Assembly (NCBI RefSeq): GCF_006517395.1
Contig: NZ_VDCY01000003.1
Span: 124,001-188,000 of the forward strand
DNA from: Terrilactibacillus laevilacticus
GTDB taxonomy: Bacteria > Bacillota > Bacilli > Bacillales > Sporolactobacillaceae
DNA: 64,000 nt
Reading direction: 5' to 3'
Position numbers and translations under genes: made by a program. Positions 26,252 through 36,091 of the stretch are shown in pieces. The notes beneath the pieces are model-generated. The model did no database searches. It was not told where the DNA came from and worked only from the letters and a program-made list of their open reading frames with translations. Each line of letters opens with the position of its first letter. Position 1 is the first letter of the stretch.

Positions 26252-28894
26252 TTAGCTTTGCAATTCTTTAATTCGTTCCTCTACCTTTAATTTTTTATCA
26301 AGATAGTCCTTCTGTTTGGCTTTTTCAGCGTCAACCACTTTTTGTGGTGCTTTATTCACAAACCCTGGATTACCCAGTTTCTTTTCAACGCGTTCAACTT
26401 CAAATTGGTATTTCTCTAATTCTTTTTTCAAGCGCTGAATTTCTTCGTCTAAATTAATTAACCCTTCAAGAGGCAGATAAATTTCAGCCCCTGTCACAAT
26501 AGCAGAAACTGATTTTTCTGGTATAGCTAATTCCGTTGCGATCGTTAGTTTTTCTGGATTACAGAAACGTTCGATAAATGCTTGATTATTATTTAAAATG
26601 ATTTGCTCTTGATCAGATGCTGTTTTTAGGTAGATATCAATTGGTTTACTTGGTGCTACATTCATTTCAGAACGGATATTACGGATTGATCGGATAATAC
26701 TTTGAATAAGTGTCATATCATGAATAGCTGCATCATTATCAAAGTCGGGATTAACTTCGGGCCAGTTTGCAAGAAGGATCGTTTCACCTTCATGCGGAAT
26801 GTGCTGCCAAATTTCTTCAGTCACAAATGGCATAATTGGATGAAGTAATTTTAAAATGTGATCTAGAACAAATGACAAGACAGATTTGGTTGATTGTTTG
26901 GCTGTTTCATTCTCTCCATAGAGCGATAGTTTGGCCATTTCAATATACCAATCACAAAAATCATCCCAAATGAAGGAATATAGGTAACGTCCAGCCTCAC
27001 CAAAGTCATAGGTTTCATAGAGTTCTGTCACTTTAGTAATCGTTTGATTCAAACGAGCGAGAATCCATTTATCGCTGACATTTAGTTCACCCGAAAGATC
27101 AATATCTTCAAATTTAAAATCACCCAGATTCATGATGGTAAACCTTGCAGCATTCCAAATTTTGTTTGCAAAATTCCAATTGGCTTCGACTTTTTCCCAT
27201 TGGAACCTTAAATCTTGACCCGGTGTTGTCCCAGTAGCGAGAGTATAACGAAGGGCGTCAGCACCATAACGTTCAATAACATCCATCGGATCAATACCAT
27301 TTCCAAGTGATTTACTCATTTTACGACCTTCTGCATCCCTAACAAGCCCATGTATAAGGACATCTTTGAAAGGGCGTTTGCCAGTAAATTCAACTGACTG
27401 GAACATCATACGAGCCACCCAGAAAAAGATAATATCATAGCCTGTGACAAGCGTAGTGGTTGGGAAATATCTCTTATAATCGCTACTTTCTGTGTCTGGC
27501 CAACCCATGGTAGAGAAAGGCCACAGTGCGGAACTAAACCAAGTGTCTAAAACATCTTCATCTTGTTTCCATTCATTTGTATTTTCCGGTGCCTCAAGTC
27601 CGACATAGATTTCACCTGTTTGTTTATGGTACCAAGCTGGAATCCGATGCCCCCACCATAACTGCCTTGAAATACACCAATCGCGAATATTCTCCATCCA
27701 GCGACTATGTGTTTGTTCAAAACGTTCTGGCACAAAATTGACACCTTCATCTGTTTTTTGTAGATCCAAAGAAGCTTCAGCGAGTGGAGCCATTTTAACA
27801 AACCATTGCGTTGACAAATAAGGTTCAACGACCGCACCACTGCGTTCGGAATGTCCAACTGAATGAAGATGATCTTCAATTCGAATCAAAATACCTACTT
27901 CTTTTAAATCTTTAACGATTTGTTTACGACAGGCATCACGATCTAATCCCTGATATTTACCTGCGTTTTGATTCATGACACCTGCTTCATCCATAATGAG
28001 AATTCGTTCAAGATTATGACGGTTGCCCACTTCAAAGTCATTAGGGTCGTGAGCTGGCGTAATCTTAACTGCCCCGGAACCAAACGACATATCAACGTAA
28101 TCATCCGCTACAATGGGAATTTCACGGTTAACGAATGGAACAATAGCTGTTTTTCCAACCAAATCCTTATATCGATCATCATCAGGGTGGACTGCAATAG
28201 CCGTATCACCAAGTAATGTTTCTGGTCGGGTTGTGGCAATTTCAATATGGCCTGAGCCATCTTTTAATGGATAAGCAAGATGATAAAGATGTCCAGGTAC
28301 ATCTTTATAGATAACTTCTATATCAGACAAAGCTGTTTTTGTAGCAGGATCCCAGTTAATAATGTACTCACCGCGGTAGATGAGTCCTTTGTTATATAAC
28401 GTTACGAAAACCTCTTTTACGGCATGAGATAAGCCTTCATCGAGTGTGAATCGCTCACGTGAGTAGTCGAGAGATAAGCCTAGTTTGGCCCATTGTTTAC
28501 GGATAAAATCGGCATACTCTTCTTTCCACTCCCAAGATTTCTCGAGAAACTTTTCACGTCCAAGATCATATCTGGATAGGCCTTGCTCTCTTAATTTTGC
28601 ATCAACTTTCGCTTGTGTTGCGATACCGGCATGATCCATTCCTGGAAGATATAAAGCATCATAACCTTGCATTCGTTTAAAACGAATAAGCAAATCTTGC
28701 ATCGTTGTATCCCACGCATGTCCAAGATGTAATTTACCTGTGACATTTGGTGGTGGGATAACAATAGAATAGGGCTTTTTCTTTTGATCTGAACCAGCTT
28801 TAAAATAGCCATTGTCTCGCCAAGTCTTATACCACTTTTCTTCTGTTTGTTTAGGATCATATTTTGCAGCTAACTGTTCTTCTGACGTTTCCAT
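26252..28894 (-). CDS. valS: Valyl-tRNA synthetase
   Basis: Class I aminoacyl-tRNA synthetase, 880 residues. The signature [14 protein letters not shown] (HIGH) is near residue 50 and [11 protein letters not shown] (KMSKS) near 525. The editing domain lies between them and a coiled coil ([20 protein letters not shown]) at the end, all normal for ValS. AAGGAGG lies 9 nt before the ATG. A T-box leader controls it. Confidence 0.98.
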   Translation of the reverse strand: METSEEQLAAKYDPKQTEEKWYKTWRDNGYFKAGSDQKKKPYSIVIPPPNVTGKLHLGHAWDTTMQDLLIRFKRMQGYDALYLPGMDHAGIATQAKVDAKLREQGLSRYDLGREKFLEKSWEWKEEYADFIRKQWAKLGLSLDYSRERFTLDEGLSHAVKEVFVTLYNKGLIYRGEYIINWDPATKTALSDIEVIYKDVPGHLYHLAYPLKDGSGHIEIATTRPETLLGDTAIAVHPDDDRYKDLVGKTAIVPFVNREIPIVADDYVDMSFGSGAVKITPAHDPNDFEVGNRHNLERILIMDEAGVMNQNAGKYQGLDRDACRKQIVKDLKEVGILIRIEDHLHSVGHSERSGAVVEPYLSTQWFVKMAPLAEASLDLQKTDEGVNFVPERFEQTHSRWMENIRDWCISRQLWWGHRIPAWYHKQTGEIYVGLEAPENTNEWKQDEDVLDTWFSSALWPFSTMGWPDTESSDYKRYFPTTTLVTGYDIIFFWVARMMFQSVEFTGKRPFKDVLIHGLVRDAEGRKMSKSLGNGIDPMDVIERYGADALRYTLATGTTPGQDLRFQWEKVEANWNFANKIWNAARFTIMNLGDFKFEDIDLSGELNVSDKWILARLNQTITKVTELYETYDFGEAGRYLYSFIWDDFCDWYIEMAKLSLYGENETAKQSTKSVLSFVLDHILKLLHPIMPFVTEEIWQHIPHEGETILLANWPEVNPDFDNDAAIHDMTLIQSIIRSIRNIRSEMNVAPSKPIDIYLKTASDQEQIILNNNQAFIERFCNPEKLTIATELAIPEKSVSAIVTGAEIYLPLEGLINLDEEIQRLKKELEKYQFEVERVEKKLGNPGFVNKAPQKVVDAEKAKQKDYLDKKLKVEERIKELQS

Positions 28895-29216
28895 CTATAT
28901 TTCCTCCTTATGCACCTATGTGCTCTTTTCCAATTAAAAAAGAGCTTCCCCTATCGCCTTTTTATAAAAGGGCGAAGGATAGCTCCGTGGTACCACCTTA
29001 ATTTGCATGTTTATTATGCACACTCAATTCGGATAACGGTCCTTTAACCGTCTTTTCTTACTTTTTTTCAGAAAAGCTGCATCAAGGGCGACTTCCAAGC
29101 TTTTAACTAAAGAAACTTTCAGCTAATGTTTCTCTCTCTTAAGTAGTTAAAATAACACGTACTACTCCCTCATCATCACATTTATTTATGTTTTCTTAAC
29201 ACTAAAATCTATTCCT
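28895..29216 (-). promoter_or_regulatory. Valine T-box riboswitch leader of valS
   Basis: The minus strand carries the T-box sequence TTAAGGTGGTACCACGGAGC at 29000-28981. It is followed by a terminator hairpin (28984-28942, arms GAGCTATCC and GGGGAAGCTC) and six T. In stem I, GGAA-GTC-GCCCTTGATG at about 29096-29082 presents GUC (29092-29090), a valine codon, as the specifier. Uncharged tRNA-Val should stabilise the antiterminator and allow valS transcription. Confidence 0.93.
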
Positions 29217-29222
29217 ACTATA

Positions 29223-29251
29223 AGTATATGAAGATCATTCGAATTCGTCAA
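29223..29251 (-). promoter_or_regulatory. Promoter of the valS T-box transcript
   Basis: TTGACG at 29251-29246, a 17-nt spacer and TATACT at 29228-29223. Transcription should start near 29216, giving a leader of about 320 nt. Confidence 0.8.
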
Positions 29252-29509
29252 GAACAGTCTACCCAATTGGGTGGACTTAATATACACGTCCAACCAAAAG
29301 GCATCATAAACTATACTATCAAAGATCATTTTAGAAATCCTCATGATAAAAAAGTTAAGAGGGAACTATGTCTGGTAAGACCATGTCAGTATATCAGTCA
29401 ATCAATAAATTATCTTCATAAAAAGTCTATTTTATGTTTATGTATAGAAAATCCCCATGATATGATAAGGGATTTTGAATGAATATCGATTTAGTCGAGG
29501 AGGAACGAT

Positions 29510-29692
29510 ATGTTTAAAAAATTTCAATTTCCAACTGCTTTTAAAAAATTACGTGAGGGACTAGAAATCATCGTAGCTCCTTTAGCGGTTTTTCAATTAA
29601 TACGAACGATTTTTTTTCCAACAACATTTGATGTTGTCATACTTGCCATACTTGCTTTGATTTATATTGCCCTGCTCAAAAAAATATTTTAG
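29510..29692 (+). CDS. Small two-helix membrane protein, unknown
   Basis: 60 residues, MFKKFQFPTAFKKLREGLEI, then two hydrophobic stretches (about 19-35 and 40-58) and a Lys-Lys-Ile-Phe end. GAGGAGG stands 6 nt before the ATG, a near-perfect ribosome site, which makes it very likely a real gene. It is the only plus-strand gene between valS and ysxE. I do not recognise the family. The basic N-terminus and membrane helices suggest a small inner-membrane protein. A possible terminator (arms AGAAGAA/TTCTTCT, 29690-29750) follows. Confidence 0.68.
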   Translation: MFKKFQFPTAFKKLREGLEIIVAPLAVFQLIRTIFFPTTFDVVILAILALIYIALLKKIF

Positions 29693-29731
29693 AAGAAGGT
29701 AGTGAAAGCGGTCCTTTCATTTCAGAACACT

Positions 29732-30742
29732 CTAGGATTCTTCTTTTTCATTTTTAGGTTGAAATACTTTACAGGCGCCAGTCAAGCAATCATAAAATAG
29801 GACCTCTTTGATCCATTGTTGAGTAAAATGTAACTCTCTACCTGATCCAGAAGCCTCTTCATATTTCTTAACTAATGCATAATATCGCCTTTGACATTGC
29901 AATATCATGACGAGTAATTCTTTCTCTTTTGTATTAAGAGGACAAATCGATTGATATAACGTTAAACCTTTGACTAGGGTTTGCATATCAATTTGAGAAT
30001 GATTTAACTGCATCAAAATATTGGCTAACTCAAACGTAAAAATATCGTAGTCTGCATGTTCAAAATTAATAAGGAATTGTCGTTCACGTTGAGTTATCAA
30101 ATGATTGAAAGTGGGTTTATTATGGCAAATAGCCTGCCTAATGACCATTTTCTTTTCATGTTCATCATCTTGATTATTTTCTTGCTTTATACTCTCTAAA
30201 TAAGTAAATAAATTTTCATAACTAGACATGATTGACGAGAAGTTTTGCAAGTACAGCTGCTCAAAGGGGGATAAATAAACATGTTGTTCAGCTTTACTTG
30301 CAAATTGTTCATGGAATTCATATTCTTTTACTAGTTCCTCTTTGTACAACTCGATGTTTGTTTCATAAGACTCTCCATCTCGAATGGTCTTAACATGCAA
30401 TCGTGACATTTGCGAAATAAGTCCTTCCATTTTCATTTCGAAGGATAGAGATGAGGATTCTGCAACCCAAGGTGTCAAAAGATATTTTATCCCATCAATA
30501 GAGGTTATGAGATCCCCATATTTCGTTGGAACGAGAGGGACTGTATCGATCATTAGATGCATGGCCATTTGATGAATGTTTCTTATCATTTTTTCCTGTT
30601 TTGCATCTAGCTTAGTCTGTTTTAAAGCAAAAATCCCTCGCGACGTAAAAATCTTCATGACTTTTCCTATTTGTTCCCACTCCGAAGGAACAAGATCATA
30701 ATGAAAACACGCCCGTAGCCAGTTCTCTCTCTTTTTAATCAT
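29732..30742 (-). CDS. ysxE: YsxE/CotS-family kinase-like spore coat protein
   Basis: About 336 residues of the CotS/YsxE family, proteins with a degenerate aminoglycoside-phosphotransferase-like fold that are found in spore coats. FTSRGIFALKQTK resembles the N-terminal nucleotide-binding strands, ICHNKPTFNHLI the position of the kinase catalytic loop (where HGD is usual), and LINFEHADYDIFTFELANIL the metal-binding region. The catalytic HxD pattern is not intact. The start at 30742 overlaps the preceding gene by 8 nt. In B. subtilis ysxE lies between valS and spoVID, as here. Confidence 0.82.
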   Translation of the reverse strand: MIKKRENWLRACFHYDLVPSEWEQIGKVMKIFTSRGIFALKQTKLDAKQEKMIRNIHQMAMHLMIDTVPLVPTKYGDLITSIDGIKYLLTPWVAESSSLSFEMKMEGLISQMSRLHVKTIRDGESYETNIELYKEELVKEYEFHEQFASKAEQHVYLSPFEQLYLQNFSSIMSSYENLFTYLESIKQENNQDDEHEKKMVIRQAICHNKPTFNHLITQRERQFLINFEHADYDIFTFELANILMQLNHSQIDMQTLVKGLTLYQSICPLNTKEKELLVMILQCQRRYYALVKKYEEASGSGRELHFTQQWIKEVLFYDCLTGACKVFQPKNEKEES

Positions 30743-31688
30743 CTTCATACTCCCGTTCAACCCATTTTCTTCTCAAATCCTCCATACAGGTGAGGACTTC
30801 ATTCGTTAAATCCCACTGTTTCTTGAAAAAATGGATCATTCTCTCTTCTTTTTCTTGACTATTAATCTTATTAGAGGATTCTACCGCATAGATCCATTCA
30901 TTTGGATAATACATTTCTGCGGTAACCTTATCGAATATTTCTTTTTCAAATAAACCATAAGGCACCAAGGCGTGAATAAAATGATGAAATTGGTTCTCTG
31001 ATAGTTTTGTATACCAGTGTTTAATTAGATTGGAAATAGCACCATAACCAATAGTCGGTTCTTCTTGACCTAATTCAACAAATAATTTCCCATAGACGGA
31101 CTTCGTTTTAATTAATTTCGTCATTGGAGGCGTAAGTAGAACATGATCGAATGGTAAATAAGGAGTTATGCGTAAGTCAGCCTGGTGCGATCGACTTACT
31201 ACTGCCGGATAGCTTTTTGTTAATAATTTTATTAACCTTGGCGCCTGATTTGCCAATGTCGTTAACTTTTGATACTCACGTTCAATATTAAATAAACTAG
31301 GTTTAATTTTGATGTTTGAATGATCATTTGTGGAGAACACACTTTTTGTCAATAATTGACCAATCCATTTTACATAATCATGTTGAACATCTTTAATATC
31401 TACCTCTTTTTCAATTTCATCATGACATGTAATCCAATATGACCCATCTGATACCGCTTCATTGCCTGATTGTGTGATATACATTCGATCCATAAAAAAG
31501 GCGTCACAAAATAGTCTGTGTCGCCATTCTATATGCCATTTCATAAATGCTTCATTCGGCCAAATACGAATTCTTTTTAATCCTGTATCTGTGCTTATGA
31601 CGAATTTTGATTGGCGATATGGTTTAATTTCTTTAAAGCCATAGCTATTTTGGATAAGTGCCAAAATATAGGCTATCTGACGATCCAT
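30735..31688 (-). CDS. Second CotS-like protein, degenerate
   Basis: 317 residues. The N-terminus (IQNSYGFKEIKPYRQSKFVI, then a short strand and GLKRIRIWP) has the look of the CotS/YsxE family, but the kinase motifs are eroded even more than in the neighbour. It is translationally coupled to ysxE and follows spoVID after 8 nt, so it belongs to one mother-cell unit spoVID-this-ysxE. I infer a spore-coat role from context. A tandem duplicate of ysxE that diverged is one explanation; a YutH-like protein is another. Confidence 0.68.
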   Translation of the reverse strand: MDRQIAYILALIQNSYGFKEIKPYRQSKFVISTDTGLKRIRIWPNEAFMKWHIEWRHRLFCDAFFMDRMYITQSGNEAVSDGSYWITCHDEIEKEVDIKDVQHDYVKWIGQLLTKSVFSTNDHSNIKIKPSLFNIEREYQKLTTLANQAPRLIKLLTKSYPAVVSRSHQADLRITPYLPFDHVLLTPPMTKLIKTKSVYGKLFVELGQEEPTIGYGAISNLIKHWYTKLSENQFHHFIHALVPYGLFEKEIFDKVTAEMYYPNEWIYAVESSNKINSQEKEERMIHFFKKQWDLTNEVLTCMEDLRRKWVEREYEDD

Positions 31689-31696
31689 AGCCCCAC

Positions 31697-33049
31697 CTAT
31701 TTCCCTTTTGTTGGAATATACAGAATTTGACCTTCACTTAAAGTATTGGAGTCAATCTTATTCCTTCTTAAAATACTGGTGATCGGAACACTAAATCGTT
31801 CTGATAGCCCTTCTAGAGAATCACCATGTTGAACAATACACAATCTTACCTTTGTAAATTGTTCATCTTCGTTACCTGCTAACATTTTTGTTAAGTAGAG
31901 GGCATTTGCTTCTTTTTTTGTTGGCTCCATTTCAGTATCTTCCGTTTCGGCCATCGTGCTTTCTTTAGACTCCTCAACTATCGGTTCAACTTGAGCTGGA
32001 GGCGTCGTTGGCGCTGGCACAGGTTGGACTTGTTGAGTCATTGGAGCGGGCTTTTGAGTTGATTCTTCAGAAACAGGGATGACTGGAGCAGGTGTAGGTA
32101 TTGGTATATTCTGGCCTGCTTGCTCGCTGCGAGAAACTTCCAATTCCTCTGTTTGATTAACATCTGATTCTTCTTGTTTTTTTAATTCAATTCGAGAAAC
32201 TTCTGCTTCCTCTGGTTGATGGTCCTTTGATTCGTCTCGTTTTTTTAATTCAATTTGAATATTTTCTCGTTCTTTTTCTTTTTCAGGCTCACGATGACTT
32301 TCAAAATGAAAGGAATCTTGATAAGAGAAGGAATCATCTTTTGTTTGTTCTTCTTCTCTCTCTTCTTTATCAACTTCATGATCCAAAGATAGATTGAATT
32401 CATTTAAAAACGGATTATCTGAGTCACCTCGAGATAATGATGTGTAGGATGATTCACTAGATTCAATATCTACAGGTTTATCATCAAAGGGAATGCTAGA
32501 CACATAGTCTTGTTTTTCTTCTTGTTCTATTTCCGGATAACGGTTTGTAACCGATTCCTGTGGTGCCTTCACTTCAGATGGTAATGAGGCCTCTGGAATT
32601 TTTTCTTTTTCATTCATTAATCCAGTGATAGCAATATCTCCTTGTAATAAAATACGGCGATTTTCTTCTAGTGTATAATCAAACGTTTCGATAACAACAT
32701 AGAGATCTTCAATATTCGCAACTTTTTGTACGGGAACGATAATATCTACAGGAAATCGATGTTCAATTAATGCTGTTCCCTCATCCGTTTCATTTATTTC
32801 ATCAATTGTTCGAAATGCCAAGTGACTGTTTGAATCCTCTTCCTGTGCATCTATTGCAGGTTGATCCAGCGGCTTATATTCACCAGTTAACCTGAGCGCC
32901 CCCTTGATGGCAACGAAATCACCGTTCTCTTCTATTGCTACATCAGGTTCTAAAGCCATTGATAATATATCCTCTGCACGTTCTCCATCTTGAAGCCATA
33001 TGGATTCATTAATCGAAAATTGCAGGCGCTTGTTCGAAGATTGAGACAT
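31697..33049 (-). CDS. spoVID: SpoVID, spore coat morphogenetic protein
   Basis: Organises coat encasement around the forespore. The conserved N-terminal domain (LQFSINESIWLQDGERAEDI ... FVAIKGALRLTGEY, about 1-150) is followed by a long acidic, repetitive, Pro/Glu/Lys-rich region (about 160-395) and a C-terminal LysM domain (VQHGDSLEGLSERFSVPITS, about 400-448). The linker holds imperfect repeats around IELKKRDES/IELKKQEES. The start at 33049 has AAAGGATG 6 nt upstream; an earlier ATG overlaps that site. Confidence 0.92.
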   Translation of the reverse strand: MSQSSNKRLQFSINESIWLQDGERAEDILSMALEPDVAIEENGDFVAIKGALRLTGEYKPLDQPAIDAQEEDSNSHLAFRTIDEINETDEGTALIEHRFPVDIIVPVQKVANIEDLYVVIETFDYTLEENRRILLQGDIAITGLMNEKEKIPEASLPSEVKAPQESVTNRYPEIEQEEKQDYVSSIPFDDKPVDIESSESSYTSLSRGDSDNPFLNEFNLSLDHEVDKEEREEEQTKDDSFSYQDSFHFESHREPEKEKERENIQIELKKRDESKDHQPEEAEVSRIELKKQEESDVNQTEELEVSRSEQAGQNIPIPTPAPVIPVSEESTQKPAPMTQQVQPVPAPTTPPAQVEPIVEESKESTMAETEDTEMEPTKKEANALYLTKMLAGNEDEQFTKVRLCIVQHGDSLEGLSERFSVPITSILRRNKIDSNTLSEGQILYIPTKGK

Positions 33050-33273
33050 CCCATTCATCCTTTCAAAAAGGTTTTCTATTCATGTTTATGCTAGAAGCTA
33101 GTCTCCTATGATTGAAAGACAAAAGTTCTTAATTTTAAATTTATACTGCTATAAGATATGTATGTGATCTTTGCCAATTTATACAGAATAAATATTAAAA
33201 ACCGTCTATCCAACCTCATCATTAAAATGAGAATAAGAGTCATTTCCTAATTAATCAATTCTATGTATAAATA
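33050..33273. other. Spacer between spoVID and the polyol block
   Basis: AT-rich spacer holding the expected promoter of the spoVID unit. No sigma-E consensus could be assigned with confidence and no gene was seen. Confidence 0.35.
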
Positions 33274-33313
33274 GATAAAGCTGAGAAGTTCCACTGTTCT
33301 TCTCAGCTTTATC
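33274..33313 (-). terminator. Terminator-like hairpin after the polyol permease
   Basis: GATAAAGCTGAGAAG and CTTCTCAGCTTTATC form a long stem with a short loop. It lies 29 nt after the permease stop. The tail on the minus strand is only moderately T-rich (TATTTAT). Confidence 0.75.
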
Positions 33314-33341
33314 TGCTTTATGTTTTATAATATTATTTGAT

Positions 33342-34619
33342 TTAATGTGACAGAGTCATATCTTCTGGTTTAATCTCAACTATTTTTGCATTATTAGGTA
33401 AATAAACAAATCTCATGAGAAAAGCACTTATGAAGTAAAGGCCTGCTAGTATCCATATAATGCCCTCACTTCCTACTAAATTAATAAAAGTTCCTACAAG
33501 AGCAGGACCAACAAACACACATAATCCTGCACCTAGATTTAAAATTGACATAGCAGCCCCTTTTTCAGTTTTAACAAGAGATGGGACAAGAGCCGAAAGA
33601 GGGACAAAACCAGCTAGACATCCTCCCCATAGTATTCCAATAATTTGGATGACCCAAATATGGTCACTAAAATAAACGGGTGAATAATATAAAAGCAACG
33701 TAAAAACGCCACATCCAACGCCACCAAACCACATAACCGTGTTTCGCCACCCAAACTTATCACCAACAAAGCCAAAAATAAGATTAAATCCAATATTTCC
33801 AATAAATATACTCCCCCAAATATGAAGCCACGTTGATGTTTGTATTCCATATTGCTCCATATATATAGGTAAAAAAACTGGGAAAGCATATTGAGCGGTT
33901 TGATTAATAATTCTTACGATACCTGCAATACCGACCTTTGGTTCCTTTTTTACGATAGTTAATCCATTTAACATTTCTTTCACATGTTGTTTTCCACTTA
34001 ACTTATTCTCTCTTTCCAATTTATCACGATTAATAACAAGAGCAAAAACAGCCCCTATTAAGACCCAAACAAGTGCACTCCATAAAGTATTAATATGACC
34101 TATATGTTGAATAGCCCAACTAGAATAATAGGCACCAAGAACGTTCATTCCTCCTGTAAATACAAACCAGAACCAACCAACTGCTGCACCCAATTGATGT
34201 TGTGGACTACGATATGCAATCCAAACAAGGAAGGAATACGCAAATAGTGGATAACCAAATCCCCGTAATGCATAAGTTGGAATCATAGTAGCGAATGACA
34301 AGTGGGATATCCCAATCCCTACAAAACCGATTGTCCCTAATATATATAGAAATAATCCTGCTAGCATGGTTTTCTTTGCTCCAAAAGTATCAACTAATAC
34401 CCCTGAAAACCATGAGGAAATGGCAATAGTGACACCATACATTGTAAATAATGCAGCTGATTGCTCCATACTCAAACCATGATGAAGAAGATAGGGACTG
34501 AGCCATCCTTGTTCAAGCCCATCCCCCATCATAAAAATCAATATTCCAAGATAGCCCCAACCTAATCGAGATGGCATGCCCACTCGATCCAACAAATTCC
34601 CACTTGTTAACGCTTTCAT
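33342..34619 (-). CDS. MFS polyol permease, RbtT/DalT/CsbX type
   Basis: 425 residues with about 12 membrane helices. The N-terminal region MPSRLGWGYLGILIFMMGDG and EQGWLSPYLL, and GFGYPLFAYSFLVWIAYRSP, agree with the polyol permease family (ribitol RbtT, arabitol DalT, CsbX). It likely imports the polyol oxidised by the dehydrogenase upstream in the same operon. AGAGGTGGAT precedes the ATG. It is the last gene of the operon; a relic dehydrogenase separates it from the zinc dehydrogenase gene. Confidence 0.85.
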   Translation of the reverse strand: MKALTSGNLLDRVGMPSRLGWGYLGILIFMMGDGLEQGWLSPYLLHHGLSMEQSAALFTMYGVTIAISSWFSGVLVDTFGAKKTMLAGLFLYILGTIGFVGIGISHLSFATMIPTYALRGFGYPLFAYSFLVWIAYRSPQHQLGAAVGWFWFVFTGGMNVLGAYYSSWAIQHIGHINTLWSALVWVLIGAVFALVINRDKLERENKLSGKQHVKEMLNGLTIVKKEPKVGIAGIVRIINQTAQYAFPVFLPIYMEQYGIQTSTWLHIWGSIFIGNIGFNLIFGFVGDKFGWRNTVMWFGGVGCGVFTLLLYYSPVYFSDHIWVIQIIGILWGGCLAGFVPLSALVPSLVKTEKGAAMSILNLGAGLCVFVGPALVGTFINLVGSEGIIWILAGLYFISAFLMRFVYLPNNAKIVEIKPEDMTLSH

Positions 34620-34775
34620 TTATCCACCTCTTAATTAGGATATTTGCATAGAATGTGGTTAGGAGAAAAACAAAACTTTCTCCTAACGTTTTTGATCTAA
34701 CCAACCTCACTACAGGATAATCATACAAATTTTTAATCATAACACATCAAATAATGTAACATTGATCAATTTTAG

Positions 34776-34963
34776 TTACAAAATAGTATACCCACCATCT
34801 ATAACTAAAACTTAACCAGTTTAAATGAGGCTGCATCAGACGCTAAAAAGAGAATTGCACCGCCTAATTCGTATGATTCACCCTCGACCAAGACCCACTT
34901 TCCCGCCCATGATTAGAGCTATTTTACCATCAAGTGTAAATAATCTTTTATAATCCAAGACAT
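34776..34963 (-). pseudogene. Relic of a short-chain dehydrogenase
   Basis: No intact frame, but reading frame by frame on the minus strand gives LDYKRLFTLDGKIALIMGG and KVGLGRG (the SDR N-terminal nucleotide-binding motif). Next come ELGGAILFLASDAASF and then TG-VLVIDGGYTIL, the SDR C-terminus. Frameshifts, stops and an internal deletion of the central part are evident. A start ATG with AGGA upstream survives, 15 nt after the stop of the zinc dehydrogenase gene. It was once an SDR gene of this operon, perhaps for another polyol isomer. Confidence 0.82.
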
Positions 34964-34978
34964 TTTTTTCCTAGAACA

Positions 34979-36091
34979 TTACGGTATTAGAACAATTTTT
35001 AACGAATCTTTACCTGATTGCATCAGTTCAAATCCCTTTTTAAATTCTTCAAGAGGGAGTTTATGAGTCACGACACCATCAGTTGGTAAATCACCATTTG
35101 ATATCCCATCAATAACAAGATTGTAGCAATAAGGCCCTAAATGAGATCCAAGTAGATCAAGCTCTTTGCGATCGCTTATTATACTCCAATCTACCGTAAC
35201 TGGATCTTTGAAAACGCTAAATTCAACAAACCGGCCTAATTTTCTAATCATACTGAGTCCTTGTTCTACAGAAGCTGGGTGACCTGTTGCTTCAATATAA
35301 ATATCACATCCATATCCTTCCGTCATAGATTTAATTTCTTTTACAACATCCACTTTTTTAGGATTTAAGACAATATCTGCTCCAAATCTTTTTGCAAGTT
35401 CTAATCGCTTGTCATTCAAATCCAAAACAACAAGGGTTCCAGCGCCTGCCTTTTTAGCAGCTCCCACCATACCTAAACCAAGTGTTCCAGCCCCCGATAG
35501 TACGACAAAGTCTCCTAATTGAATTTGTGCACGTTGAACAGCATGAAGCGAACATGCATATGGTTCAATTAAAATAGCTTTTTCAATTGGCAAATCGTCA
35601 GGAACATGATAATTTATGCCTTCTTTAGTGAATTTCATGTATTCAGCCATGCCACCATTTACATTATTTTGGAATCCATATAAATCGTGTTTTTCGCACA
35701 TCCAGTATTGTCCACGCTTACAGAATCGACATTTTTCACACGGAACAATTTGTTCAGATATAACACGATCGCCAATTTTGAAACCTTCAACATCATCTCC
35801 CATAGCGACAATATGCCCAATAAACTCATGACCAGGTATCATAGGTGCTTTAATATATGCAGGTTGACTTTCGTCTCCCCAGAAACTTGGTGCCCCGCCA
35901 TAAGCCTTTACATCACCAGCACATATCCCACAAGCTTCTACCTTTATGATAATTTCCTTTCCATTCTCTATTTTAGGTGTATCTACTTCAACTAATTGAT
36001 AATCGCCTGGTTTATAAGCCATAACCGCTTTCATAGTTTTGGGTATGATAGGTTGATTCTCTGTATTTAATAGATTTTCATTAATACTCAT
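34979..36091 (-). CDS. Zinc-dependent polyol dehydrogenase (erythritol/threitol type?)
   Basis: Medium-chain dehydrogenase, 370 residues. Catalytic zinc ligands are in EACGICAGDVKAYGG and PGHEFIGHIV; the structural zinc site is CEKCRFCKRGQYWMCEKHD; the NAD-binding fold has LSGAGTLGLGMVGAAKKAGA. It should oxidise a secondary alcohol of a polyol to a ketose. With a DhaK/DhaL kinase, an RpiB-like isomerase and a polyol permease in the same operon, the best fit is erythritol/L-threitol dehydrogenase (EltD-like) making erythrulose. Sorbitol or another polyol as substrate cannot be excluded. It overlaps glpX by 4 nt. Confidence 0.85.
   Translation of the reverse strand: MSINENLLNTENQPIIPKTMKAVMAYKPGDYQLVEVDTPKIENGKEIIIKVEACGICAGDVKAYGGAPSFWGDESQPAYIKAPMIPGHEFIGHIVAMGDDVEGFKIGDRVISEQIVPCEKCRFCKRGQYWMCEKHDLYGFQNNVNGGMAEYMKFTKEGINYHVPDDLPIEKAILIEPYACSLHAVQRAQIQLGDFVVLSGAGTLGLGMVGAAKKAGAGTLVVLDLNDKRLELAKRFGADIVLNPKKVDVVKEIKSMTEGYGCDIYIEATGHPASVEQGLSMIRKLGRFVEFSVFKDPVTVDWSIISDRKELDLLGSHLGPYCYNLVIDGISNGDLPTDGVVTHKLPLEEFKKGFELMQSGKDSLKIVLIP

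Noticed and set aside
29228-29482. Open frame of 84 codons on the plus strand upstream of the small membrane protein
   Set aside because: It overlaps the valS promoter, has no ribosome site and an unusual composition; most likely chance.
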